From NCBI RefSeq assembly GCF_009746585.1, contig NZ_WRPO01000021.1:1-64000 (forward strand): a stretch of DNA of 64,000 bases. Reading direction: 5' to 3'. Source of the DNA: Novosphingobium aquimarinum. GTDB lineage: Bacteria > Pseudomonadota > Alphaproteobacteria > Sphingomonadales > Sphingomonadaceae. A program made the position numbers and the translations under genes. This document shows, one piece after another, positions 43,847-51,658 of the stretch (position 1 is its first letter; each line of letters starts with the position of its first letter). The notes beneath the pieces are model-generated. The model did no database searches. It was not told the DNA's origin and was given only the letters and a program-made list of their open reading frames with translations.

Positions 43847-44290
43847 ATGACCCGCCACTTCCCGCCGCCAAGGCTCGAGGATGCCGCGCATGGTTCATTG
43901 CTGGTTGAGGCGGCACGGTGCTGGCGCAATGCGCGTGACACAGGTCAGTCTGCTCAGCCCTGTCTCTACAAGATCCTGGCGTCCCATAATTGCGAGATGC
44001 TTGTCCCCGTGTTCGATAGTCTGATGCACCTGTGCGAAGATGCACTCGGGCGTCCGGTCTCTGTCGGTGAAGCCGCGGCACTGTCGGGCGACGAGCATCT
44101 GCTGCTTGGCCTGATCGACGGATCGAAGACGCGCCGCGTCTGCATCGACTGCACCGAAGGCGCGGCCTCGGCCCTCGATTGTGCCATCTGCTCGACACGC
44201 ATCATGATGGACCTCGCTTTTGCCCATGCCGCTGGCGATGTTTCTGGCCGCTTTATGCCCACGCAATCCGTCCCACCCGTTATGCACTGA
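43847..44290 (+). CDS. Conserved ICE protein of unknown function, Cys-rich C-terminus
   Basis: A 147-residue protein (MTRHFPPPRLEDAAHGSLLVEAARCWRNARD...). Cys residues cluster at RRVCIDCTEGAASALDCAICSTR, possibly a zinc ribbon-like site. I recognise no named domain. It lies between DUF736 and DUF7662 genes in the accessory backbone part absent from element A. Confidence 0.65.
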   Translation: MTRHFPPPRLEDAAHGSLLVEAARCWRNARDTGQSAQPCLYKILASHNCEMLVPVFDSLMHLCEDALGRPVSVGEAAALSGDEHLLLGLIDGSKTRRVCIDCTEGAASALDCAICSTRIMMDLAFAHAAGDVSGRFMPTQSVPPVMH

Positions 44291-44307
44291 GGGGCGGATA
44301 CGGCAGG

Positions 44308-44574
44308 ATGGGCAAATATGATGCACTGGGCACTTTCCTGAGACGCTGGCGGCGGCGCAACGATGCCGAAGGCGTCGAACTGCGCTTCGCGCATATCGAG
44401 GACATTATCGGCGGCCTGCTGCCGCGCGGCGCGGCCGAGCCTGAATGGTGGTGCGCGAACGGGCGCGCCGACACCCATGCGCCGCATCGCCGCGCCTGGC
44501 TCGATTCCGGGTTCGAGGCGATTGCCGAACCCAAGGCCGAGACGGTCTATTTCAAGAAACGGCCCACGCTCTGA
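44308..44574 (+). CDS. DUF7662-like small protein
   Basis: An 88-residue protein beginning MGKYDALGTFL, with ELRFAHIEDIIGGLLPRGAAEPEWWCANG and AWLDSGFEA, the pattern of small DUF7662 proteins often found beside mobile-element genes. The function is unknown. The ATG at 44308 follows GGCAGG; the frame upstream overlaps the preceding gene. Confidence 0.7.
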   Translation: MGKYDALGTFLRRWRRRNDAEGVELRFAHIEDIIGGLLPRGAAEPEWWCANGRADTHAPHRRAWLDSGFEAIAEPKAETVYFKKRPTL

Positions 44575-44833
44575 CCAGCGTGGGATGATCTCTGTCGGCG
44601 CGGCTGACGCTGCGCCGTGATGGCTAAGGGCGTTGCCCTCGCGCCGGTCAAGGGAAGCTGCGCCGTCCTGGCCGGTGTCCCCCGCCTTCCTCCATTTCAT
44701 TACGTGCAGGCCAGGCGATCCCCCTCCGGCCCGGTCGCCCTTGCCCGTTGCTACCCCTGTCTCGCCGACGGGCAGGGTTTCAGCGCGGCGCTTCCCGCTG
44801 CGCGGAAACCCAGACCCAAGGAAGGGAAAGACC

Positions 44834-45679
44834 ATGAACATTCATCACCTTGCTACCCGGTTCGGTCGCAACAGCCATCAGATCGGCGGTTATGAGGCGC
44901 TCGACAACGAGGCGCTCTACAGCCACGTCCCGTCCATCTTCGCCCGCGAGGCGCACGACAGCCGTTCCGAGCGGTATGTCTATGTTCCCACCATCGACAT
45001 TGTGGAGGGGCTGCGCCGGGAAGGATGGTTCCCGTTCTTCGCCGTGCAGTCGGTGCCGCGCGATGGTTCGCGCCACGGCCATGCCAAGCATATGCTGCGT
45101 CTGCGCCGGGATGAAGGTATCGGCAAGCCCGAGGCCGCCGAAGTCATCATCGTGAACAGCCATGACGGGACGAGCGCCTATCAGATGTTTGCCGGAATGC
45201 TCCGGTTCGTCTGCACCAATTCCATGATTGCGGGCGAGCGCTTCGAGGAAGTGCGCGTGCCGCACAAGGGCAACATCCAGCATGATATCATCGAGGGCGT
45301 TTACACCGTGGCCGAGGACTTCCCCCGGTTGATCGATGCCAGCGAAAGCATGAAGGAAATCCAGCTTGGTGAAGATGAGCAGCGCGTACTGGCCGAGGCC
45401 AGCCTTGTCGCCCGCTATGGCGAGGACGAAAGCCCGCTGCGGCCCGAACAGATCATCGAGCCGCGCCGCCGCGAGGATATGGACCGGAGCCTTTGGACCA
45501 CGTTCAACGTCATTCAGGAGAATGTCATTCGGGGCGGCTTGCAGGGCCGCAAGCGCAATGCCCAAGGGCGCATTCGTCGCAGCCGCTCGCGGCCGATCAA
45601 CGGCATCGACCAGAATGTGACGCTCAACCGGGCGCTCTGGACGCTGGCCGAGGGGATGCAGCGCCTCAAATCCGCCTGA
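44834..45679 (+). CDS. DUF932 family protein
   Basis: A 281-residue protein with typical DUF932 sequence (ALYSHVPSIFAREAHDSRSERYVYVPTIDIVEGLRREGWFPF, LRFVCTNSMIAGERFEEVRVPH). DUF932 proteins resemble phage/plasmid-like proteins and are near-universal in these ICEs; the role is unknown, perhaps DNA metabolism after transfer. AAGGAAGGGAAAG precedes the ATG at 44834. A strong hairpin follows eight bases after the stop. Confidence 0.9.
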   Translation: MNIHHLATRFGRNSHQIGGYEALDNEALYSHVPSIFAREAHDSRSERYVYVPTIDIVEGLRREGWFPFFAVQSVPRDGSRHGHAKHMLRLRRDEGIGKPEAAEVIIVNSHDGTSAYQMFAGMLRFVCTNSMIAGERFEEVRVPHKGNIQHDIIEGVYTVAEDFPRLIDASESMKEIQLGEDEQRVLAEASLVARYGEDESPLRPEQIIEPRRREDMDRSLWTTFNVIQENVIRGGLQGRKRNAQGRIRRSRSRPINGIDQNVTLNRALWTLAEGMQRLKSA

Positions 45680-45686
45680 TCGCGAC

Positions 45687-45714
45687 GCCGTAGGGTCGGT
45701 TCCGGCCCTACGGC
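45687..45714 (+). terminator. Terminator hairpin after DUF932
   Basis: GCCGTAGGG and CCCTACGGC pair perfectly, with inner CGG/CCG able to extend the stem, directly downstream of the DUF932 stop. Confidence 0.7.
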
Positions 45715-45864
45715 TTCCGCCGACTGCGCAGGCTACCGACCCGGCCGGCTCCCGGCGCGCAGCCCAAGGCCCGCGCGCCGGGCGAAGCGGACGGGCTCGC
45801 CGGACGTTCGCCCGGCTCGCGTCTTAATGTTCTGATTGGCTCACAAGTGTATGACGAACGGTGG

Positions 45865-46083
45865 TCAGGCCTGATCGTCGGGCTGCACCAACTCGACATG
45901 GCTCACGCCAAGAGCCTGAGCCAATTCATACAGCGTGATGACCGTTGGATTCCTTTTGCCGCGTTCGAGGCTGCTCAGATATTGCTGACTGAAGCCGGAC
46001 CGCGCTTCCACCTCTTCCTGGGTCAGCCCCTTGTCTCGGCGCAAACGCGCGAAATTCCGGCCAACCAATTTGCGCATATCCAT
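45865..46083 (-). CDS. XRE-family HTH transcriptional regulator
   Basis: A 72-residue Cro/C1-type regulator: FARLRRDKGLTQEEVEARSGFSQQYLSSLERGKRNPTVITLYELAQALGV. It occupies the same place as the XRE gene at 7120 and is divergent from the small backbone gene at 46356. A 10-bp inverted repeat lies 18 bases upstream of its start, so autoregulation is likely. Confidence 0.9.
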   Translation of the reverse strand: MDMRKLVGRNFARLRRDKGLTQEEVEARSGFSQQYLSSLERGKRNPTVITLYELAQALGVSHVELVQPDDQA

Positions 46084-46100
46084 GCGCTGCAGGATCGGGA

Positions 46101-46137
46101 TTTACATACTTTGAGTTTATCAACTATAGTATGTAAA
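46101..46137. promoter_or_regulatory. Long inverted repeat upstream of XRE gene, candidate operator
   Basis: TTTACATACT (46101-46110) and its exact complement (46128-46137) are 17 bases apart in an AT-rich patch unlike the surrounding GC-rich DNA. It is placed in the XRE promoter region. Confidence 0.65.
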
Positions 46138-46355
46138 CAACCTTTGCTGTGTCGGCGTCCATCAGGTTCGCCCACCACGACCATGTGCATGTATCACCGG
46201 CGAGATGCCTCAGCCTATGGATAGAAGCGCGACCGAGTTATCCGCAAATCATCATGTTGCGATAGCGAATGCGGTAGGATTGCTTCGGTCCATTCCGGTG
46301 TATGTTTGGTGAATCTGCACAAGCCTGGATCGGGGTCGAGGCAAAGAGGTAAGCG

Positions 46356-46610
46356 ATGGGAATACTCGACTTCGACGATCACGCCCCGGACGCGTCCTAC
46401 GTCACGCCTTACGACGAACGCCACCATCAAACCTATTGGCGGTTGCTCGATGCGGCCGAGGAAAAGGCCGACTGGCAGGAGGCGGTTCGCATCATCTTCG
46501 GCCTAGACCCGGCGGCCGACCCGGACCGCGCGAAGACCGTCTATGATAGCCATTTCGCTCGTGCTCGCTGGATGTGTGAGAGTGGTTATCGCCACTATTT
46601 GCGGCCCTGA
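46356..46610 (+). CDS. Small conserved ICE backbone protein, unknown function
   Basis: An 84-residue homologue of 7600-7872 (DDHAPDASYVTPYDERHHQTYWRLLDAAEE and HFARARWMCESGYRHYL). The two share position between XRE and DUF6499/DUF2285 genes. Acidic, with no recognised motif. The start has AGAGG upstream. Confidence 0.72.
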   Translation: MGILDFDDHAPDASYVTPYDERHHQTYWRLLDAAEEKADWQEAVRIIFGLDPAADPDRAKTVYDSHFARARWMCESGYRHYLRP

Positions 46611-46767
46611 TCCAATCCATCAAATACACGCACCGCGCCGGAATTCTCCTCTGCCGCTGTCTTAATTCCGCTATGTACCTGAGTGCGCAGCGGAACTTCC
46701 CTGCGAACGCCAGCCCAAACAACATCCCTCGTCGCGCTCCGCAGAGGGCCATGCTTGGGAGGGGCCT

Positions 46768-47547
46768 ATGCCGCCTGAGAGGGACTGGCGCGCGCCCCCG
46801 GACGAAGCCGGGAGCGATGCGCTTGCATATTCCGATATCGCCCTCGGCTATCTCAGCCGCAACCCGACTTACCGCGCCGACTACACCCACGCGCTACGGC
46901 GTGTGAAGCGCGGGACGATCACCGCTGACGACGCCACTACCAGACTGGTGCGGCGCTGGGGCATCAGCTTTCACGCAGAACCGGCGACAGCCTTCGATCC
47001 GAAGTTGGCAGTTGCTCGGCCGGACCTGTCGCCGGCCAGCATCGTCCTGGCTCCAGCGCCGCCCGACATCGGCGCGATGCCCGGCATCGACGAAAAGCGA
47101 CTCGGCACAATCCGCGCACGAATGCGAATCGGCAAATATATGCACGTCATTCTCGCTGATTCCGATGGCGACGAGCACATCTGGATCGCGGGCGCGCTGG
47201 ACGGCCCGTTGGCAATGATGCTGCCGATCGAGGCCGATCCGTTTGCTCGTCTTGCCGCAGCCGAGCGGTTTTGCCGCCGCCTCAACGGCATGGCGGCGGG
47301 ACCGCCGACATTGCGGCCGCCACCCTTTCGGCGCCTGCACCTGCTCACGCTGCTGCAGGTGCTCGACGGCCTGCAGGCGGGCGCCACGCAGCGGGAGCTG
47401 GCCGCATCGCTCATTCACCAGAAGGTTCGCCGTTACAGCGCCGCAGACTGGGTTGAAAGCAGGGAACGCAAGCGCGTCCGCCGCTGGATCGCCGAAGCCG
47501 TCGAGCTGCGCGACGGCGGCTATGTCCGTCTGCTGCGTGGCGGCTGA
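46768..47547 (+). CDS. DUF6499/DUF2285 regulator-like protein
   Basis: A 259-residue protein: an N-terminal transcriptional-regulator-like DUF6499 segment (DIALGYLSRNPTYRADYTHALRR... RRWGISFHAEP) and a DUF2285 C-terminus (LHLLTLLQVLDGLQAGATQRELAASL, HTH-like, then ERKRVRRWIAEAVELRDGGYVRLL). It is the intact counterpart of the frameshifted gene at 8006-8780 and is probably a DNA-binding backbone factor. Confidence 0.82.
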   Translation: MPPERDWRAPPDEAGSDALAYSDIALGYLSRNPTYRADYTHALRRVKRGTITADDATTRLVRRWGISFHAEPATAFDPKLAVARPDLSPASIVLAPAPPDIGAMPGIDEKRLGTIRARMRIGKYMHVILADSDGDEHIWIAGALDGPLAMMLPIEADPFARLAAAERFCRRLNGMAAGPPTLRPPPFRRLHLLTLLQVLDGLQAGATQRELAASLIHQKVRRYSAADWVESRERKRVRRWIAEAVELRDGGYVRLLRGG

Positions 47548-47665
47548 GGGGACGTTTTCACGCCCACCGGCAATGTCCCTTCTTTAGACAGCGGTCGTTT
47601 CGCCATCATCGCCTCCTGACCGCCGGCCTTCCTTGCGGGTGCCGGCCATCACCAGGAAGATCATC

Positions 47666-47932
47666 ATGACCGAACCTGTGGCCGTGACCACGCCGCGCTA
47701 CCTCAAGACGCCCGACGCGGCGATCCACCTTGGCCTGTCGGCCCGGACGCTGGAAAAGCACCGCTGCTTCGGCACCGGGCCTGTGTTTCGCAAGCTCGGC
47801 GGCCGCATCGTCTATGCGATCGACGACCTAGAAGCCTGGGCGGCGCTGGGCACCCGTCGCTCGACCTCCGACACTGGCACCGGCGTGGTCCATCCCGCCA
47901 AGCGCCAGCCCACCGATTGCGTCCGGCGCTGA
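47666..47932 (+). CDS. AlpA/excisionase-like HTH DNA-binding protein
   Basis: An 88-residue protein, RYLKTPDAAIHLGLSARTLEKHRCFGTGPVFRKLGGRIVYAIDDLEAW, close to the product at 8885-9157. AGGAAGA precedes the ATG at 47666. It lies seven bases upstream of repA. Probable excision or copy-control factor. Confidence 0.87.
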   Translation: MTEPVAVTTPRYLKTPDAAIHLGLSARTLEKHRCFGTGPVFRKLGGRIVYAIDDLEAWAALGTRRSTSDTGTGVVHPAKRQPTDCVRR

Positions 47933-47939
47933 CAGGTCC

Positions 47940-48833
47940 ATGCAGGCTGCACGTTCCCATTCCGGGCGAACCAGCGCTGAGCGGACGCAGCTTGAGCTGT
48001 TCCGCTCCGTCCCCGGCGACCTTGCCGCGCGCGACGCTCAGGACCTGATGTCGTGGCCTTTCTTCAGCCTGGCCAAGACCAGACGGCAGGCGCCGATCGA
48101 CTTTCGGATGGGCGCCACATGGATCTCGGTCGAGGCCGTCCCCGAGCATGGCATGGCGACGATCTGGGATGCCGACGTGCTCATCTGGGCTGCCAGTCAG
48201 CTCGTTTCCGCGCGGGATGCAGGACGGCCGACCTCGCGCCTTATGGTGACGACGCCACACGAGATACTGGCATTCACCCGGCGCGGCACCGGTAAGGCGA
48301 GCTATGAGCGGCTGAAAGCCGCGCTCGACCGTCTCCAATCCACCACCGTCGCCACCTCGATCCGCCAGGAGCACCAACGCCGGCGCCACCGTTTCTCATG
48401 GATCAACGAGTGGCGCGAACTGGCGGACGGCAACGGCCGTGCGCTGGGCATCGAACTGATCCTGCCCGACTGGTTCTATGCCGGCGTGCTCGATCGCGCG
48501 CTCGTTCTGACGATCGATCGCTCCTATTTCGACCTGACGGGTGGTCTCGAACGCTGGCTCTACCGCATCGTGCGCAAGCACGGCGGACGGCAGGCCGGTG
48601 GCTGGAGCTTCGACGTCCCGCACCTTCATCTCAAGTCGGGCGTGCTCTCGCCGCTGCGCCGCTTCGCGTTCGAGCTTCGCGCCATCGTCGCCCGCCAGCC
48701 ACTGCCCGGTTACGTCCTCGCGCTTGAACATGCGCTCGGCCGCGACCGGCTGAATTTCACGCCGATTCCGGTCGATCCGTTCGATGCCGCCATGCGCCGC
48801 GTCGGTCTCAAGCCTGTGGAGAACCGGCCATGA
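47940..48833 (+). CDS. repA: Plasmid-type replication initiator protein A (RepA)
   Basis: A 297-residue replication initiator of the RepA family found on alphaproteobacterial plasmids and ICEs (LMSWPFFSLAKTRRQAPIDFRMGATWISVEAVPEHGMATIWDADVLIWAASQL, DRSYFDLTGGLERWLYRIVRKHGG). Three iteron-like repeats overlap and follow its stop. Such genes let an excised ICE replicate. The usual parA partner after repA is absent, and the next gene is DUF2840. Element A has no repA at this position. Confidence 0.87.
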   Translation: MQAARSHSGRTSAERTQLELFRSVPGDLAARDAQDLMSWPFFSLAKTRRQAPIDFRMGATWISVEAVPEHGMATIWDADVLIWAASQLVSARDAGRPTSRLMVTTPHEILAFTRRGTGKASYERLKAALDRLQSTTVATSIRQEHQRRRHRFSWINEWRELADGNGRALGIELILPDWFYAGVLDRALVLTIDRSYFDLTGGLERWLYRIVRKHGGRQAGGWSFDVPHLHLKSGVLSPLRRFAFELRAIVARQPLPGYVLALEHALGRDRLNFTPIPVDPFDAAMRRVGLKPVENRP

Positions 48834-48838
48834 GACAC

Positions 48839-48900
48839 GGACTATCAGGAACGCCCGGAGTCGGACGATCAGGAACGGGAAACACGGACTATCGGGAACA
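48839..48900 (+). repeat. Three iteron-like direct repeats after repA (candidate oriV)
   Basis: GGACTATCAGGAACG at 48839, GGACGATCAGGAACG at 48863 and GGACTATCGGGAACA at 48886 match at 13 or more of 15 positions with a spacing of 23-24 bases, about two helical turns. They are RepA-binding site candidates marking an origin. Confidence 0.7.
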
Positions 48901-48965
48901 CTTCTCTCCCGAAAACCCGCAGAAAACCGCGCGGAATCGGCCCCTCTCTAACTGTCCTAATAGAA

Positions 48966-48984
48966 AAGAATCCTTCGGATTCTT
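48966..48984 (+). terminator. Hairpin downstream of the iterons
   Basis: AAGAATCC-TTC-GGATTCTT forms a perfect 8-bp stem in an AT-richer patch. No T-run follows, so it could instead be part of the origin. Confidence 0.45.
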
Positions 48985-49077
48985 GCTAACGGCGCGCGCG
49001 GCTGTGGAAGACACGGCGTCGTTCGGCCAGCGGCCCGCCTGCCGCCATCGCGCAGCGCTCATCCCAGGAGACAAAAG

Positions 49078-49596
49078 ATGACCGACGACCGGCCCCTGGC
49101 TGGCCGCCCGGGCGCGTTCCGCGCGCTCGCCCGCGACGGCCTCACTCATGTCGAACTGACCTGGATCGAGAAGAAGCTGGAGCACTGGATACGCTTCGGT
49201 CGCATCGCGGAGGATCGTATCCTGACGCGCCGGACGCGCGTGGTCGGCTTCCGGCCAGGTGCGGTTTTCGCCTTCGTTCGCTGGGCGTCCAACGACTTCG
49301 GCACCATCGTCTCGCGTATCGACGTGGTGCGCGCGGTGGCGGCGAACAAGCCCTACACGACGCTGCCCTTCGTGCGGCCGGGCGGCGATATCCTGCTCAA
49401 GATCGAAGGCTGGCCGAAAGTTCAACAGGTACTCGTCGCGATCGACGCTGTGGAGGCCGCTGGCGTCGATCCGTGCGACGCCGCGCCCGATCACTGGCGG
49501 CATGTGCACCAGCGTATCACTGCCGGACATCAGCCGCGACTCTACACGGTCGAGCGCCATACCGCCTGGCTCAAGCGCCGGGAGATCGAAGGATGA
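49078..49596 (+). CDS. DUF2840 family protein
   Basis: A 172-residue homologue of 9154-9654 (LTHVELTWIEKKLEHWIRFGRIAED, FRPGAVFAFVRWASNDFGT, DPCDAAPDHWRHVHQRI). It opens the transfer operon of element B and shares ATGA with traF. AGGAG lies 9 bases upstream. Function unknown. Confidence 0.9.
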   Translation: MTDDRPLAGRPGAFRALARDGLTHVELTWIEKKLEHWIRFGRIAEDRILTRRTRVVGFRPGAVFAFVRWASNDFGTIVSRIDVVRAVAANKPYTTLPFVRPGGDILLKIEGWPKVQQVLVAIDAVEAAGVDPCDAAPDHWRHVHQRITAGHQPRLYTVERHTAWLKRREIEG

Positions 49597-50171
49597 CGCG
49601 CCGCCGCTATGTTGTGGCGACGGCCATCGCCGCGTCGGCTTTCGCAGCCTCGTTCGTTGCTGTCGCCGTCGTCCATCCGAGGCCGCGCCTCGTCTGGAAC
49701 GCCAGCGCCAGCGCACCGATCGGTCTCTATCGCATCCAGCCCGACCGCGATCCGCCCATTGGCGCGCTGATCGCTGCGATGCCGCCCGACGGACTCGCGC
49801 GCTGGCTTGCCGGACGCCGCTATCTGCCGGCCGGACTGCCGCTTCTCAAACACATCGCGGCCAAGGCCGGACAACGCATCTGCCGGCATGGCGCTGTCGT
49901 GAGCATAGACGCGCGTCCCGTCGTCATCGCCCGCGCACGCGATGGCCGAGGCCGCCCACTCCCGGTCTGGCACGGCTGTCACACGCTGCAAGCCGGCGAG
50001 TTGCTGCTGCTCAATCCGAAGGTCCCGGACAGTCTGGACGGCCGCTACTTCGGCCCCCTGCCGGCGTCAGCCGTCATCGGACGCGCCCTGCCGCTGCACC
50101 TCAGCACCCCTCTGCCACGCCTTCACCCGTCAAGCCCGAAGGAGACTGACCATGCCCGTGAACATCTTTGA
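49593..50171 (+). CDS. traF: TraF-type S26 signal peptidase
   Basis: A 192-residue homologue of the product at 9651: membrane anchor at the N-terminus, catalytic-Ser box WNASASAPIGLYRI, catalytic-Lys box PLLKHIAAKAG and DGRYFGP. It would mature the TrbC pilin of element B, whose trb genes must lie right of the window. It overlaps the following DUF736 gene by 20 bases. Confidence 0.9.
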   Translation: MTRRRYVVATAIAASAFAASFVAVAVVHPRPRLVWNASASAPIGLYRIQPDRDPPIGALIAAMPPDGLARWLAGRRYLPAGLPLLKHIAAKAGQRICRHGAVVSIDARPVVIARARDGRGRPLPVWHGCHTLQAGELLLLNPKVPDSLDGRYFGPLPASAVIGRALPLHLSTPLPRLHPSSPKETDHAREHL

Positions 50172-50484
50172 GCCGACCGACAACGGCTATGCTGGCCGCA
50201 TCCGGCTGTTCGCGATCGACGAAGCGATCATGCTCGTTCCGGCCGAACCGAGCGACGCCGAGGACGCGGCCGATTACCGCATCCATCTCAACGACGCAGA
50301 CGGTCCGATCGTCGGTTTCGCCCGCAAGCGCACCAGCGAACGGGCCGGCGACTACATCGCGCTGGAGATCGAAAGCCCGCTCTTTGCGCGTTGGCTCAAG
50401 CCCAAGCTGTTCCGCGCGGACGCCGAGGCGCGGACATTCCGGCTGTCGTGGCGCCACCCGCGATCCAGCCAGGATCGGAGCTGA
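50152..50484 (+). CDS. DUF736 family protein (second copy in element B)
   Basis: A 110-residue divergent DUF736 protein (NIFEPTDNGYAGRIRLFAIDEAIMLVPAEPSDAED, RAGDYIALEIESPLFARWL). It equals 10245-10580 in position. AAGGAGACTGACC precedes the ATG. Function unknown. Confidence 0.88.
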   Translation: MPVNIFEPTDNGYAGRIRLFAIDEAIMLVPAEPSDAEDAADYRIHLNDADGPIVGFARKRTSERAGDYIALEIESPLFARWLKPKLFRADAEARTFRLSWRHPRSSQDRS

Positions 50485-50487
50485 TCG

Positions 50488-51354
50488 GTGCCTGACCCGA
50501 TCATCCCTTTGTTCGCGGAAAAGCCCTCTCATCCCTCCGTGCCGCTCGGCCCCGGACCGGCCGGTGCGCGCAACGAAGGTCAAGGGCGGCCATCGGCCGG
50601 CGCTCTGCGCGCACCCTTTACCGGAGCGAGCACATTGGCAGGCTGGCGGCGAAGCGAAGTCGGATCGGTCGTCGCTCTGGTGATCCTGCTACTGGCCTCG
50701 CCGGGCACGGCGCTGGCGCAGAATGCGCTGGCTGGAGAGACAACCGCGAGCACCCCCTATGCCGCACCCATCGCCGAGGCGGCGCAGCGCTTCGACATCC
50801 CCGAGCGCTGGATATGGGCCGTGATGCGCGCGGAGAGCAATGGCGACCTCCGCGCCGTCTCCACGGTCGGGGCGATGGGGCTGATGCAGATCATGCCCGC
50901 CACCTGGGTCAGCCTGCGCGCACGTTATCGGCTCGGTTCCGACCCGTTCGACGTGCGCGACAACATCCTGGCGGGCGCGGCTTACCTGCGCGAGATGTAC
51001 GACCGCTATGGCGATGTGACCGCCATGCTGGCCGCCTACAATGCTGGCCCTGGCCGCACCGACGAATATCTTTCGCGCGGTCGTCCGCTGCCTGTAGCCA
51101 CGCGCGCTTACATCGCGAAGTTGGCGTCGATCACGGGTGGTTCGGACGTCACCCGGCTCGCGGTCGCGCAACCGCCCGATCCCTTTGCCTGGCGCCGCGC
51201 GACTCTGTTTCCGGCGCGCGCGGGTGGGTCTTCTACTGCCGCTACCGCACCTTCGGAAGGTGCGCCGGCCGTTCCATCACTCGTCGCCGCAGAGCCTGTC
51301 GCGCTTCGCCAAACCAGCTTGTTCGTCCTCCTTTCCGACGAGATCGCACGATGA
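50488..51354 (+). CDS. Lytic transglycosylase (VirB1/TrbN-like)
   Basis: A 288-residue SLT-domain protein with WIWAVMRAESNGD (catalytic Glu), GAMGLMQIMPATW and MLAAYNAGPGRTDEYL. The hydrophobic export segment VVALVILLLASPGTALAQ is at about residues 59-76, so the GTG at 50488 leaves an unusually long N-terminus; a TTG at 50635 would give a normal signal peptide. It locally opens the cell wall for the T4SS. A terminator-like hairpin follows at 51537. Confidence 0.87.
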   Translation: MPDPIIPLFAEKPSHPSVPLGPGPAGARNEGQGRPSAGALRAPFTGASTLAGWRRSEVGSVVALVILLLASPGTALAQNALAGETTASTPYAAPIAEAAQRFDIPERWIWAVMRAESNGDLRAVSTVGAMGLMQIMPATWVSLRARYRLGSDPFDVRDNILAGAAYLREMYDRYGDVTAMLAAYNAGPGRTDEYLSRGRPLPVATRAYIAKLASITGGSDVTRLAVAQPPDPFAWRRATLFPARAGGSSTAATAPSEGAPAVPSLVAAEPVALRQTSLFVLLSDEIAR

Positions 51355-51536
51355 TCGCGCGTGATCTTCAGCGTTTCGTCCGTCGATTTGCCGTCAGTGA
51401 CGGTATTCACGCGCCCTGGCTTTGCCCGTCGCAGCGTCTCGCAGCGCCGGAAGGGAGAAGGCGTCAGCTTTGGCAGAGGAAAGGTCGAGGGCAAGATAAA
51501 GGGCGGCAATGTGCGAAGCCCCTGCGCCCCGGTCGT

Positions 51537-51555
51537 AGCCTTGATTTTCAAGGCT
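51537..51555 (+). terminator. Hairpin with T-run before the relaxase gene
   Basis: AGCCTTGA-TTT-TCAAGGCT is a perfect 8-bp stem followed by TTT. It probably ends the DUF2840-traF-transglycosylase transcript. Confidence 0.65.
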
Positions 51556-51588
51556 TTTGGGCATTGCTGCGCAATGTGTGCGGAAATC

Positions 51589-51647
51589 CCGCACTGTGCG
51601 GCACTATCCGAAACTCAGTTCCCGCCTCGGTTTTTCGCACTGTGCGG
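51589..51647. repeat. Two CGCACTGTGCGG palindromes before the relaxase gene (oriT/operator candidate)
   Basis: CGCACTGTGCGG occurs at 51590-51601 and 51636-51647, 46 bases apart; the first is a 13-base palindrome with central T. A GTGCGG just upstream (51578-51583) can also pair with CCGCAC. The second copy ends 11 bases before the relaxase ATG. The set fits relaxosome or repressor binding. Confidence 0.5.
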
Positions 51648-51658
51648 AGCGCCGCCGC

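Noticed and set aside
48830..49081. 83-residue frame after repA
   Set aside because: It is a translation of the iteron repeats and hairpin region with no protein-like features, although its start overlaps the repA stop.
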